Source of the DNA: JAKZVK01 sp965248255
GTDB taxonomy: Bacteria > Acidobacteriota > Terriglobia > Bryobacterales > UBA6623
NCBI GenBank assembly: GCA_965248255.1
Contig: CBDFIW010000001.1
Span: 806,001 to 870,000, forward strand
Reading direction: 5' to 3'
DNA length: 64,000 nucleotides
Below, piece after piece: positions 55,253 to 64,000 of the stretch. The position numbers and the translations under genes were made by a program. Position 1 is the stretch's first letter. Each line of letters begins with the position of its first letter. Below the pieces are notes generated by a model. The model had not been told where the DNA came from. It worked only from the letters and a program-made list of their open reading frames with translations, and did not search any database.

Positions 55253-55882
55253 CTACTCGGCTGCCGCGCTTTGGGGGCGAAACTCGAACACGTCGCCGTT
55301 TCGTAGACGGGTAACCAGGCGGCCTTCGCCGAGGCTCTTGCCGCCGTTTTCAAAGAAGATCGCGCCGTCGGTCGAGCCGCCCGGAGCCAGATGGGTCCTG
55401 ACCAACGAAAGGGCCGAAGCGGCCGCCGCCGCTTTCAATCCCTTCGAACCGGCAACGAGCGCGGCTTGCCGGCGTTTCTCATACCCGTTGTTGGAACGGA
55501 TCTTCTGGTTTCCGTAAAGGGCCTTCTCGTAGGCCACTTGGAGCTTCATCACCTCATTGCGGCCCGCTTTGCGGTACAGCTCGCGGACGACGACCTCCTC
55601 CGGAGCGGCACGCATTACCCTTCCTTGCGCCGCCTCGAAGTAGAAATCCGTCGGCCCCACCAACCTGCTGCGAGCGCTCCCATTGCTGAACGACACCTGC
55701 ACGACGGCGAACCGGCGCACCGTGAGAGGAAGAGGGGCATACATGAGCGTCAAGCCCTGTCGGGAAAGGGTCTGATAGTGCAGCCCTTGCGAGTCGAACT
55801 CGATGACCTGCGCGTCCGCCAAACCGGGGCCCACAACCCCCAAGAGCAGGGCCAAGCAGCGGGCTCGGTGGCTCAAAAACAT
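55253..55882 (-). CDS. Hypothetical exported protein
   Basis: 209 residues from ATG 55882 with a signal peptide (ALLLGVVGPGLADA). Mature part: VIEFDSQGLHYQTLSRQGLT, LTVRRFAVVQVSFSNGSARS, YFEAAQGRVMRAAPEEVVVR and a C-terminal RLVTRLRNGDVFEFRPQ. It looks like a beta-rich domain plus a helical part (KLQVAYEKALYGNQKIRSNN). No family recognised. Divergent from the Tex gene with a 49-base gap holding both promoters. Confidence 0.62.
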   Translation of the reverse strand: MFLSHRARCLALLLGVVGPGLADAQVIEFDSQGLHYQTLSRQGLTLMYAPLPLTVRRFAVVQVSFSNGSARSRLVGPTDFYFEAAQGRVMRAAPEEVVVRELYRKAGRNEVMKLQVAYEKALYGNQKIRSNNGYEKRRQAALVAGSKGLKAAAAASALSLVRTHLAPGGSTDGAIFFENGGKSLGEGRLVTRLRNGDVFEFRPQSAAAE

Positions 55883-55931
55883 GACGTTATGATACAGTAA
55901 GGCGTCCTGGGGTCTCGGTCGCTTCTGAGTA

Positions 55932-58838
55932 ATGAAGTCGCTCACTGGTCTTCCTAGTCCCGCCTACCTGCGGATCGCCGAGGAAGCAGGAATCCAGCTC
56001 TCTGATCTGCTCAAGCTGGTTCAAGAGCTTGAAGCGGGCTCCACGCTGGCCTACCTTGCCTACTATCGTCCCGATATCGCCTCGGGCCTGACCGAAGAGC
56101 GTCTGAAGGCCATTGACGAGCGTCTGCGGCAGTTTCTCGATCTCGAAGACCGCCGCATCACGATCCTTACGGCCATCGGGCAAAAAGACAGGCTGACCCC
56201 CGAATTGCGTGCCCAAATCGAGTCCACGACGGACCGTTGGGAGCTCGAAGACCTTTACTTCCCGTTCAAGCCCAGACGGCGCTCCGCCGCCGACGAAGCG
56301 ATCGAGAAGGGCCTTGTGCCTTTGGCCGAAGCCCTGTGGGATCAGCGACTTGAGAACAACGATCTGGCGGCCGCCGCGCAGCCCTATGTGGACACCGAGA
56401 AGGGTGTCGTCTCGCCCGCCGATGCGCTTCGAGGCGCGCGCACCATCATGGCGCGGCGAGTGGCGGAAGATTCCGCGGTCCGGCAGGGTTTGCGCCTGAT
56501 CATGCTCGACCACGCTCTGCTGACCGTGCCCAAAGACCAGCGGTTGCAGGGTAGCGGGAAGGCGAGGGCCAGACCACTGCTTGGGTACCGGGCGAAGGTC
56601 AAGAACGTCTCCTGGCGTCAGATGCTGGCGATTCGCCGGACCGAGAGAGAAGCGGGGCTTGGTCATGAGATCGAGCTGCCCGTCAGCCGGGCAATCTCGT
56701 TTATCCTCGGACGCCTGCTCGAATCCCGGCCGGCGAACTCCGCGGTATGCCTGCAGTTGGGCGACGTGGCCTGCATCGCGTTGCAGGATTACCTCGGCCC
56801 GGCGTTGCGCAGCGAGCTGACACAGCGTCTCAACGGTCGCTGCGACGGGGCGGCAATCGAGGTGTACCAGAGGAACCTCGAGAAGGTTCTCAAAAATCCG
56901 CCCGCCGGACGCATCACCGTCATCGGACTGGAGACAGGACGTTCGGGCGGCTGGCGGGCTGCGGTTGTGGGACCCGATGGAGGCTTCCTCGAGGGCGCCA
57001 TCGTGTATCGCCCGGAGGGAGCCGAAGCCAGGAGTGACAACCCCGAAGCGTCGGCAGAGGATGGCGCCGCCAAGGGTGCTGCGGCCGCAGGCGCGACCGG
57101 CGCTACCTCAGCGCCCAGCGGCGCGGCTGACGCCTCGACCGAGGTCCCTGCCGCCGAATCAGACGCCAGTGAGTCTGTGGTCGCAGATGAAGTGACTGCG
57201 AGCACGGATGAAACGTCGAATGAGAGCCAACCCGGCCCCGCGGAGCAATCCCCCACAGTAGAAGCTGCGCCGCCCGAGGAATCCAGGGAAGCCGAAGAAT
57301 CCGTTCAACCCGAACCGGAAACCGGCGAGTCGTCCGAGCAAGCAGCGGCAGCGACAGAAAGCGCCGATTCGGCTCCTACCGCTTCCGCCGAGGCCCCTGC
57401 CTCCGCATCAGACAGCGGGCCCACAACGATGCCCGGCCCTCCCGGGATGGCGAAGTCGGACCGCGCGGCGGTCGAGGAAGCCTTTGTCCCCCTCAGCGAA
57501 TTGCTCCGCCGCCATCGGGTTGACGCCATCGTGATGGCCAACGGGCCCGGAATTCGCCAAGTCGAGACTCTCGTTCGCAGCTCCATTCGAAAGGTAGGCG
57601 CCAAAGACATCTATTGGACCAAGCTCAGCGAGACCGGCAGTTGGATCTACGCCACTTCGAAAACTGCACGCCGTGAGATGCCCGCGGTCCCCCCTGCCCA
57701 GCGCAGCGCCGCTTGCCTGGCCCGACGGCTGCAGGATCCCCTTGCACAGTTCGTCAACGTCGACCCTCGCTTGCTGGGCGTAGGGCAGTTCCACCATGAG
57801 GTCGATCAGAAAAGGTTAAAGGCGGGACTGCGCACCACCGTCGAATCGGCGGTTCACCACGTAGGAGTTGATCTCAACGCGGGCTCGGCCGAGCTCTTCG
57901 CCCTTCTCCCGGGCATGACCGAGCGGGTCGCCAAGCGCGTGGTGGAGCATCGCAAGAGTAAGGGGCCGTTCGCCAAACGCGAGCAACTCCAGAACGTATC
58001 CGGACTAAGCGTCCGGATCTACAAGCAGGCTGTCGGGTTCGTCCGCGTGCGAGATGGGGAGAACCCTCTGGACAGCACCGGCATCCATCCGGAAATGTAT
58101 CCGCAAGCGGAGAAGATCCTCGCGGCGGCAGGCGTCTCGGCTGCTGAAGCGCTTGAGCGGTCGGAGACACTGGACACCGTTCCACTCGACGAGCTGCAGG
58201 ACGCGAAGCACCCCGTTGAGCTGCTCCGAGGCATCGTTGAGCAATTCCGGCCCGGGGCGCGAGACCCGCGCGGCCCGTTCACGCCGCCAAGCCTTCCCAT
58301 TGAGCTCCTCGCGGCCGACGAGATCCAGCCCGGCAAAAAGGTGGAGGGCGTCGTGACCAACATCGCCGACTTCGGAGCCTTTGTCGACATAGGAGCCGAC
58401 CACGACGGGTTGGTACACATCTCTCAATTGTCCAATGGACCCGGCAAAGAGGCCAAGCCCGAGTTCAAGATCGGCGACCGGGTGACGGTTTTCATCCGCG
58501 CGCTGGAGAGGGATGGCAAGCGCATCTCGCTTTCTCTCAAAGACCCGCGTGAGTTGGCTAGGGCGGCACGCGCGGCGCGGCCGGGCGCTGGACAACGAGC
58601 TGGAGGTCCGGGTACTGAGGGACAGCGAGCCCGGGGATCTCGTGCCTCCGGCGCCGGGGCGCGCCGTGCCGATGGGCCCCGCAAGCGCCGCAAGGAACCC
58701 CAGCGGGAAGGCAAGATCACGAAGCGGTTGTTCGGGCCCGACCCGAAAATCAAAGCGCGCGAGGAAGAGGAGTTGCAGAAGCTTTCTCTAAGCGAGAAGC
58801 TCAAGCTGCTTCATTCGAAATACCGGACAAAAGTCTAG
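55932..58838 (+). CDS. Tex-like RNA-binding protein with long acidic insert
   Basis: 968 residues, about 200 longer than standard Tex. Order: N-terminal helical Tex region (1-320), a YqgF/RNase H-like domain that begins VIGLETGRSGGWRAAVVG (about 330), a low-complexity Ala/Glu/Ser/Pro insert (about 365-495), then the rest of the YqgF domain (IVMANGPGIRQVETLVRSSI), the helix-hairpin-helix block (LFALLPGMTERVAKRVVEHR, FAKREQLQNVSGLS) and the C-terminal S1 domain (EGVVTNIADFGAFVDIGADH). The usual GLDPG and TASRETE positions are changed, so nuclease activity of YqgF is unlikely. The end (760-968) is very basic. A transcription/RNA-associated role is inferred from the family. Confidence 0.88.
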   Translation: MKSLTGLPSPAYLRIAEEAGIQLSDLLKLVQELEAGSTLAYLAYYRPDIASGLTEERLKAIDERLRQFLDLEDRRITILTAIGQKDRLTPELRAQIESTTDRWELEDLYFPFKPRRRSAADEAIEKGLVPLAEALWDQRLENNDLAAAAQPYVDTEKGVVSPADALRGARTIMARRVAEDSAVRQGLRLIMLDHALLTVPKDQRLQGSGKARARPLLGYRAKVKNVSWRQMLAIRRTEREAGLGHEIELPVSRAISFILGRLLESRPANSAVCLQLGDVACIALQDYLGPALRSELTQRLNGRCDGAAIEVYQRNLEKVLKNPPAGRITVIGLETGRSGGWRAAVVGPDGGFLEGAIVYRPEGAEARSDNPEASAEDGAAKGAAAAGATGATSAPSGAADASTEVPAAESDASESVVADEVTASTDETSNESQPGPAEQSPTVEAAPPEESREAEESVQPEPETGESSEQAAAATESADSAPTASAEAPASASDSGPTTMPGPPGMAKSDRAAVEEAFVPLSELLRRHRVDAIVMANGPGIRQVETLVRSSIRKVGAKDIYWTKLSETGSWIYATSKTARREMPAVPPAQRSAACLARRLQDPLAQFVNVDPRLLGVGQFHHEVDQKRLKAGLRTTVESAVHHVGVDLNAGSAELFALLPGMTERVAKRVVEHRKSKGPFAKREQLQNVSGLSVRIYKQAVGFVRVRDGENPLDSTGIHPEMYPQAEKILAAAGVSAAEALERSETLDTVPLDELQDAKHPVELLRGIVEQFRPGARDPRGPFTPPSLPIELLAADEIQPGKKVEGVVTNIADFGAFVDIGADHDGLVHISQLSNGPGKEAKPEFKIGDRVTVFIRALERDGKRISLSLKDPRELARAARAARPGAGQRAGGPGTEGQRARGSRASGAGARRADGPRKRRKEPQREGKITKRLFGPDPKIKAREEEELQKLSLSEKLKLLHSKYRTKV

Positions 58839-59052
58839 CTCGTCCCACTGCTCGTACGCTACGGAAGTGGCAGGAACGTTGCCACGACGGTTGAACAGAT
58901 CGTGCCCGGACGCACTCGTATCCCCCTGTCGACAGAAGCCACTCAGAAGCAGCCCCTGACGATGGGGGCGACCGTCATAGTTCGGGCGGGGCGTTGAGGT
59001 CGAACGGCGCCCATAGTTCGGTTTTGGGGTCTTCCCGCCGAGGAAACTCTTT

Positions 59053-60666
59053 ATGGAAAACATCGGGACTCAGTTCAGCGGCACAGATCTTGCCGAACAC
59101 GGCATTCATAATGTCAATTCGGTCCACTGGAACCTCAGCACGCCACGCCTAGTCGAGCAGGCGCTCCACCGCAACGAGGGGCACCTAGCCGCCAACGGTG
59201 TGCTGGTGGTGCGCACCGGGCAATACACCGGCCGCTCGCCGACGGACCGCTTCATCGTCGAGGACGACATCACCCGCAACAGTGTCGATTGGGGCGAAGT
59301 CAACCGCGCGATGTCGCCCGAACACTTCGAGCGCCTGCACCGGAAGATCGGCTCCTACCTCGAGGGCCGGGACGTCTTCGTGCAGGATTGTTACGCCGGC
59401 ACCGACCGCGCCTACTCGCTGCCGATCCGAGCCGTCACGGAACTGGCGTGGCACAACCTTTTTGCCCGCCAGCTTTTCGTGCGTGCCGACGCGGACACGG
59501 CGACCGACCACCGGCCCGAGTTCACCATCATTTACGCGCCGGGCCTCCACGCCGATCCTTCGTGCGACGGTACCGGCAGCGAGGCGTTCGTCGTGCTCAA
59601 CTTCACCAAGAAGCTGGTGCTAATCGGGGGAACGAGGTACGCAGGCGAAATGAAGAAGTCCGTCTTCAGCCTCCTCAATTACCTGCTGCCCGAGCGCAAG
59701 GTCTTGCCCATGCACTGCTCGGCCAACGTGGGGGAGGGGGGTGATGTGGCGCTTTTCTTCGGCTTGTCCGGAACCGGCAAGACCACCCTCTCGGCCGACC
59801 CTGAGCGGCGGCTGATCGGCGATGATGAGCACGGCTGGAGTGATACGGGCGTATTCAATTTCGAAGGCGGATGCTATGCCAAGTGCATCCGGCTGAGCTA
59901 CGAAAAGGAGCCCCAGATATGGAACGCGCTACACTTCGGTTCGGTGCTCGAGAACGTCGTGTTCGATTCCGAGACACGGGCAATTGATTACGATGACGAC
60001 TCCATCACCGAGAACACTCGCGCCGCGTACCCGGTTGACTTCATCGACAACGCTGTGATTCCCGGCGTCGCGGGCCAGCCGTCGAACGTGGTCTTCCTGA
60101 CCGCCGATGCCTTCGGTGTGCTTCCGCCGATTTCGAAACTCTCTCCCGAGCAGGCGATGTACCACTTCTTGAGCGGCTACACCGCCAAAGTGGCCGGTAC
60201 CGAGCGGGGCCTGGGCAACGAGCCTTCCGCGACCTTCAGCGCTTGTTTCGGATCGCCCTTCCTGCCGCGCAGTCCGTCGTTGTACGCCGAGATGCTCGGC
60301 GAGCGGCTGCGCCGGCACCCAGTCGGCTGCTGGCTGGTCAACACGGGCTGGACCGGCGGCGCGTACGGCGTGGGCAAGCGCACGGACCTGCCCCACACGC
60401 GCGCCATGCTGCGTGCCGCCCTTTCCGGGGTGCTCGACCCCGGCGCGCCGAGCGAAGTACAGTTCATACCCCATCCGGTCTTTGGTGTGAGCGTCCCGAC
60501 GAGCTGTCCCGGTGTTCCCACCGAGGTCCTAGACGCCCGCGGGATGTGGGCCGATGGGGCGGCGTACGACCAGGCCGCCCGCGCTCTGGCAGCGCGCTTC
60601 CAGGAGAACTTCGGGAAGTTCAGTGGCGTCGCCGCCGATGTCTGTGCTGCCGCCCCCGCTGCCTGA
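59053..60666 (+). CDS. pckA: Phosphoenolpyruvate carboxykinase (ATP)
   Basis: 537 residues converting oxaloacetate and ATP to phosphoenolpyruvate, a step of gluconeogenesis. TGQYTGRSPTDRFIV, MHCSANVGEGGDVALFFGLS, GLSGTGKTTLSADP (P-loop), NFEGGCYAKCIRL and TGWTGGAYGVGKR all match the ATP-type enzyme. ATG 59053 follows GAGGAAA. No obvious neighbours in the pathway. Confidence 0.96.
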   Translation: MENIGTQFSGTDLAEHGIHNVNSVHWNLSTPRLVEQALHRNEGHLAANGVLVVRTGQYTGRSPTDRFIVEDDITRNSVDWGEVNRAMSPEHFERLHRKIGSYLEGRDVFVQDCYAGTDRAYSLPIRAVTELAWHNLFARQLFVRADADTATDHRPEFTIIYAPGLHADPSCDGTGSEAFVVLNFTKKLVLIGGTRYAGEMKKSVFSLLNYLLPERKVLPMHCSANVGEGGDVALFFGLSGTGKTTLSADPERRLIGDDEHGWSDTGVFNFEGGCYAKCIRLSYEKEPQIWNALHFGSVLENVVFDSETRAIDYDDDSITENTRAAYPVDFIDNAVIPGVAGQPSNVVFLTADAFGVLPPISKLSPEQAMYHFLSGYTAKVAGTERGLGNEPSATFSACFGSPFLPRSPSLYAEMLGERLRRHPVGCWLVNTGWTGGAYGVGKRTDLPHTRAMLRAALSGVLDPGAPSEVQFIPHPVFGVSVPTSCPGVPTEVLDARGMWADGAAYDQAARALAARFQENFGKFSGVAADVCAAAPAA

Positions 60667-60822
60667 CCCCGACGACGCCACCCAACCCGCGTACCAAACG
60701 GCTCGAAGAGACCGGCGGCTTTCTACTTCAGAGCTTGGTTTTGATATAGTGGCTCGGATCCGATCTCGAGCCCAGCGCCTGGACGTCTCTTAAGCGGTCG
60801 GATTCGTTCGCAGGAGCCCTCA

Positions 60823-62040
60823 ATGATTCACAGCCAACCCCCGCGTCTCTCGCATCGCTTTCTCCGTCTCGCCCTCTCTCTGGCGTGCTGCGGCTTATGT
60901 ATGGCCGCCGGCGTCCGTCATGTCGGTTCGAACGGAGAGGCCGGCGGATCACAAGCGGTGGTCGTCACCGGCTCGGCGCTGGCCCACACAGCGCAGTTCT
61001 TGCCTGTGGACAGCAACGGCAAACTGGTCGACAAAGCGGATGCTTCCGCTCAAATCGCCCAGGTGCTCAAGAACGTTGATATCGCGCTTCGCGAGGCAGG
61101 CTCCGCGCTGGACAAGGCCGTCAAACTGAACATTTCCGTGCGCGGGCCTGAAGTGACTGCGGCGGTCAAGAGCGCCGTTGCCGCGAACTTTCCGGGAGCG
61201 ACTAGACCGGCTGTCTCGCTGGTCGCGGGTGCTTTTCCGGACCCGCGCGTCTTGGTGGCGGCCGACGCGATCGCGCCGACGCCGCGGGATCCCAGCGCTA
61301 TCATCCTCCTCCGCAGCTCGGCTCTAGCCGGGGCGCCTGGCGCCAACCACGTCGCCATCCTACCCAAAGGTCCACGGGTCTACATCTCGGGCCGCGCCGC
61401 CCGCGAGGGCAACGTCGCGCAGGCCACCTGGGCCACCATGGAGCAGATCAAAGCCACCCTTGATTTCCTCGGCTTGGGTCTCGCCGACGTCGTCCACGTC
61501 AAGTCGTTCGTGCAACCGATTGCCGAGACTGCCAAGTCCGAGGAGCAGATTGTAGTGTTCTTCGGCAACAAGGCTCCCCCGATGACGTTTGTCGAATGGA
61601 CGAGCCAAAACCCCATCGAGATCGAAGTGATCGCCCGTACCGGCGCGCCCGCGGGAAGCTCCGCCAAGGGCATCGAACATCTCACACCCCCGGGCGACCG
61701 GGCCTCGCCCGTCTTCAGCCGCATCGCGCGCCTGTACCACCCGTCGACCATCTACATCTCAGGGTTGTATGGGCGGGAGGGCGGCAGCAGCTCGGAACAG
61801 ATCCACGACATATTCGCCTCCCTCATGGGAATCCTCCGACGGACCGGCAGCAACCTGGACCACTTGGCCAAAGCCACGTACTACCCCGCCGACAGCGACC
61901 CGAGCACGAAGCTCAACGAAATCCGCCCGGAGTACTACGATCCCAAGAGCCCGCCGGCGGCCTCGAAAGCGCTCGTCGCCGGGACGGGAATCAAGGGCCG
62001 CTCGATCACGCTCGACATCATCGCGGTTCCAGTGAAATAA
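60823..62040 (+). CDS. Exported protein with three tandem RidA-like domains
   Basis: 405 residues from ATG 60823 with AGGAG upstream. A signal peptide (LRLALSLACCGLCMAAGV) is followed by three YjgF/YER057c-like (RidA) units: about 42-145 (VVVTGSALAHTAQFLPVDSN, IALREAGSALDKAVKLNI), 155-275 (RVYISGRAAREGNVAQATWA, LADVVHVKSFV) and 285-405 (TIYISGLYGREGG, IHDIFASLMGILRRTGSNLD, KATYYPADSD). Known: RidA deaminates imine/enamine intermediates in the cytosol; the Arg of the RidA active site is not clearly kept in all units. An exported triple form is unusual. Confidence 0.85.
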   Translation: MIHSQPPRLSHRFLRLALSLACCGLCMAAGVRHVGSNGEAGGSQAVVVTGSALAHTAQFLPVDSNGKLVDKADASAQIAQVLKNVDIALREAGSALDKAVKLNISVRGPEVTAAVKSAVAANFPGATRPAVSLVAGAFPDPRVLVAADAIAPTPRDPSAIILLRSSALAGAPGANHVAILPKGPRVYISGRAAREGNVAQATWATMEQIKATLDFLGLGLADVVHVKSFVQPIAETAKSEEQIVVFFGNKAPPMTFVEWTSQNPIEIEVIARTGAPAGSSAKGIEHLTPPGDRASPVFSRIARLYHPSTIYISGLYGREGGSSSEQIHDIFASLMGILRRTGSNLDHLAKATYYPADSDPSTKLNEIRPEYYDPKSPPAASKALVAGTGIKGRSITLDIIAVPVK

Positions 62041-62232
62041 ACGCGCAACCGACGACTGTGGCGTGAAGGGCCAGAGGCTCCGACTCGTCGGTTCGAAATC
62101 CCGGGCGATGGGCAACCGTCATCCTACACGCGACCCGCGCGCCGCTTGTGGGGGCCTTTACGTCCGCTCCCGCAGGCAGCCGCGGCAAATCTTACGATGA
62201 CTCGGGAGACGGCGCCGTCGGCACTCATCTCA

Positions 62233-63576
62233 TCATCGCTCAAGCCACTTGCCCCCCTGCATCACCCGATGGATCTTGCGCGTGTTGGCGATGCCTTGGA
62301 GCGGATCGGCATCGAGAATCACTAAATCGGCGATCTTGCCCGCCGCAATTGTCCCGTAGTCGCTCTCGCCATCCGCAAGCAGCTCCGCGGCGTCGCGTGT
62401 CGCGGCCCGAAGCGCCTGCATCGAGCTCAAACCCGCCGCGACCAGCAACTGCATCTCGTGATGCGTCCCCCAGCCGGTGGGAATCACCCCCGCCCCGCTA
62501 TCGGACCCCGCGCCGATACGGACACCCGCCTCGGAAAGCGTCTTGACGAAACGCTGGGCGCGTTCATACTCCGCCTTGAGCCGCGGCAGGTTGGGGTTGG
62601 CCAGCATCGCTTTGCGCGTCTCGGGCTTGAGGATGTCCTCGAGAAGCTCGGGGTTGAGCGAAGCCCGCACTTCCGGGTCGTCCAAATCTTCGGGATGTTC
62701 GGCGAAATACCATGCGCGCTCGGCCACGGTCAGCGTCGGCGTGAACGTGACGTTCCCCTCCTTCAGCTGCGCCAACAACGCAACCTCGATCTCGGTATCG
62801 CGAATCGAATGCAGGAAATCCCGCACGCCGAGGTCGAAGAGTTGGCGCAGGTCGGCTTCGTCGAAAACATGCGCCACGACGCGGATGTGGGGCTTCCCGG
62901 CCGCTTCGACGATGGCCACGCGCATCTCTTCGCTGATCTTCAGCAGCGTCTTGTTTTTCGACTCCACCCACATCTTGATGAAATCGACCCTCTGCGAGCT
63001 AAGTTCGTCCACGCCCGCTCGCGCTTTAGCAACCGTCGCCGGACGCCGCACGAAAGGCAATCCAATTGGGTGGCCGTCGGGATGCGTGAAGCCCCGTCCG
63101 GCCGTGAAGAGTCTCGGCGCCGCGATCTTCCCCGTGCGCGCGTCGGCAACCACTTCCAGGTGCTCGTTTTGGTCAGCGCCGATGCTGCGGGAAGTCGTCA
63201 CGCCGAAACTAAGTTGGACCGCAAGCAGGCGCTTCATTTCCGCCCGGTCGCCGAAATAATGGGCATGCAGCTCGACCAGGCCGGGGATCACGGTCTTGCC
63301 GGCGCCGTCTACGATCTCCGAGCCCTTTGGCACCGGTGTGTGGCTGCGTGACCCGGCTGCGCGAATGCGGGTCCCTTCGGTGACGACGACCGAGTCCTCG
63401 ATGGGTTGGGCGCCACTACCATCGATGAGCTTGGCCCCGACGATCGAGATGAGTCGGGGACTCAGCTCGTCGGGCACATCCCAGGGGCCCGAGCAGCCGA
63501 TCAGCGTCGTTGCCGCCAGCCCGACGAAGTGCAAAAGGACAGGCAATCCTTGGTGGTTCGGACGCAGAGCCTTCAT
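62233..63576 (-). CDS. Amidohydrolase-family lipoprotein (imidazolonepropionase-like)
   Basis: 447 residues from ATG 63576; Cys in TLIGCSG is a lipobox. The metal-dependent hydrolase fold is shown by VIPGLVELHAHYFGDRAEM (HxH), FIKMWVESK (Lys ligand position), VVAHVFDEADLRQL and FLHSIRDTEIE (His), and IGAGSDSGAG (final Asp), with GTIAAGKIADLVILD closing. Such acidobacterial lipoproteins are often annotated as Xaa-Pro dipeptidases or imidazolonepropionases; substrate unknown. Confidence 0.9.
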   Translation of the reverse strand: MKALRPNHQGLPVLLHFVGLAATTLIGCSGPWDVPDELSPRLISIVGAKLIDGSGAQPIEDSVVVTEGTRIRAAGSRSHTPVPKGSEIVDGAGKTVIPGLVELHAHYFGDRAEMKRLLAVQLSFGVTTSRSIGADQNEHLEVVADARTGKIAAPRLFTAGRGFTHPDGHPIGLPFVRRPATVAKARAGVDELSSQRVDFIKMWVESKNKTLLKISEEMRVAIVEAAGKPHIRVVAHVFDEADLRQLFDLGVRDFLHSIRDTEIEVALLAQLKEGNVTFTPTLTVAERAWYFAEHPEDLDDPEVRASLNPELLEDILKPETRKAMLANPNLPRLKAEYERAQRFVKTLSEAGVRIGAGSDSGAGVIPTGWGTHHEMQLLVAAGLSSMQALRAATRDAAELLADGESDYGTIAAGKIADLVILDADPLQGIANTRKIHRVMQGGKWLER

Positions 63577-63731
63577 CGCGTTGGAGCGTAGCAAAGTCGA
63601 GCCTGTCGGCGGGGACGTGAATGTGTTCCCGCAGGTGGCCCGTCCGGAGTCGCGCGGAACGGATTGCTTTCCTGCACAACTCCTGGAATAATAGCGGCTA
63701 ATCTAGAGAACGCCAATCAAGGGCCAACTGC

Positions 63732-64000
63732 ATGGGTAGGACGGTTTTCATAGGTAATCTCCCGGCTTGGGTCACCGCCGAAGAGATCGAGGGATGGCTC
63801 AACAGCGAAGGAGTTGTCTTCGATGAGGTGAAGGTCATCCGCGATTTCGAGACCCAGGAGTCCAAGGGTTTCGCCTTTGTCGAGGCCGCCTCGGACGAAG
63901 ACGTGAAGGCCATGATCAAGCGCTTCAACCGCGCACCCATCGACGACAAGGTCTTGCGCGTCAACGAGGCACGGTCCAACGAAGGGACCAAGCAGCGTCC
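63732..64000 (+). CDS. RNA-recognition-motif protein (partial)
   Basis: The frame starts with ATG 63732 and is open to the window edge (89 residues). It is an RRM: RNP2 TVFIGNL, RNP1 SKGFAFVEA, with the usual beta-alpha spacing, and reaches IDDKVLRVNEARSNEG. Bacterial RRM proteins of this length often have a Gly-rich tail and bind RNA, for example in cold adaptation; the tail is outside the window. A stretch AAGGG lies about 14 bases before the ATG. Confidence 0.9.
   Translation, partial: MGRTVFIGNLPAWVTAEEIEGWLNSEGVVFDEVKVIRDFETQESKGFAFVEAASDEDVKAMIKRFNRAPIDDKVLRVNEARSNEGTKQR

Noticed and set aside
62090..62115. GGTTCGAAATCC, resembling a tRNA T-loop
   Set aside because: No matching acceptor, D or anticodon arms could be drawn around it.

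Overview
The window is a GC-rich bacterial chromosome segment, best explained as an Acidobacteriota genome (Solibacteres/Bryobacterales-like); this is an inference from gene content, not a proven placement. Pointers are a VWA/glutamine-amidotransferase-like membrane protein next to a DUF4159 gene, a degenerate RibBA-type protein, cytochrome P460, M16 peptidase, secreted RidA repeats, clpX-lon-engB on one strand, and many palindromic intergenic repeats. No tRNA, rRNA or CRISPR array was found.

Layout. 1-12.6 kb: a TPR/peptidase-MA-like protein cut by the left edge, a repeat-rich spacer, a cassette of caspase-fold protein + VWA protein + DUF4159 protein (the last frameshifted), a secreted protein, lepB-manC, a RibBA-like gene with a degenerate second domain, and a frameshifted secreted metallopeptidase-like gene. 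12.6-18.6 kb: an insertion-sequence island (two copies of one IS630 element, an IS1595 element with an 8-bp target duplication, an IS1380 element) with the remnant of a small secreted protein gene. 18.6-24.3 kb: a Cys-rich secreted peptide, a nucleotidyltransferase/lasso-B2-like fusion interrupted by an in-frame TGA, DinB, a Tat amidohydrolase and a frameshifted TIM-barrel-like gene. 24.3-33.1 kb: two more IS630 copies bracketing rpsT, an acyl desaturase, an SDR and an aldose epimerase-like lipoprotein, followed by an IS3 element abutting a truncated IS630 of another type. 33-41.7 kb: miaA, cytochrome P460, a serine hydrolase-sulfatase-modifying-factor-fold pair, an ECF sigma/anti-sigma pair and rsmA, with two copies of a MITE-like repeat. 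41.7-53.4 kb: M16 peptidase, a sugar ABC ATPase and binding protein without permease, rho, engB, lon, clpX. A fifth IS630 copy lies just upstream of clpX. 54.6-64 kb: cupin, a secreted protein, a Tex homologue with a long acidic insert, pckA, a triple RidA protein, an amidohydrolase lipoprotein and an RRM protein cut by the right edge.

Two themes stand out. First, mobile DNA has been recently active: the five IS630 copies are almost identical, all sit at TA, and appear to make their transposase by -1 frameshifting at A_AAA_AAG. Second, several genes are broken by one base at homopolymer runs or by one stop codon, which is either real decay or residual sequencing error. The strongest candidates for something undescribed are the interrupted nucleotidyltransferase-B2 fusion beside the Cys-rich secreted peptides, and the dispersed palindromic element with AGTAC ends.
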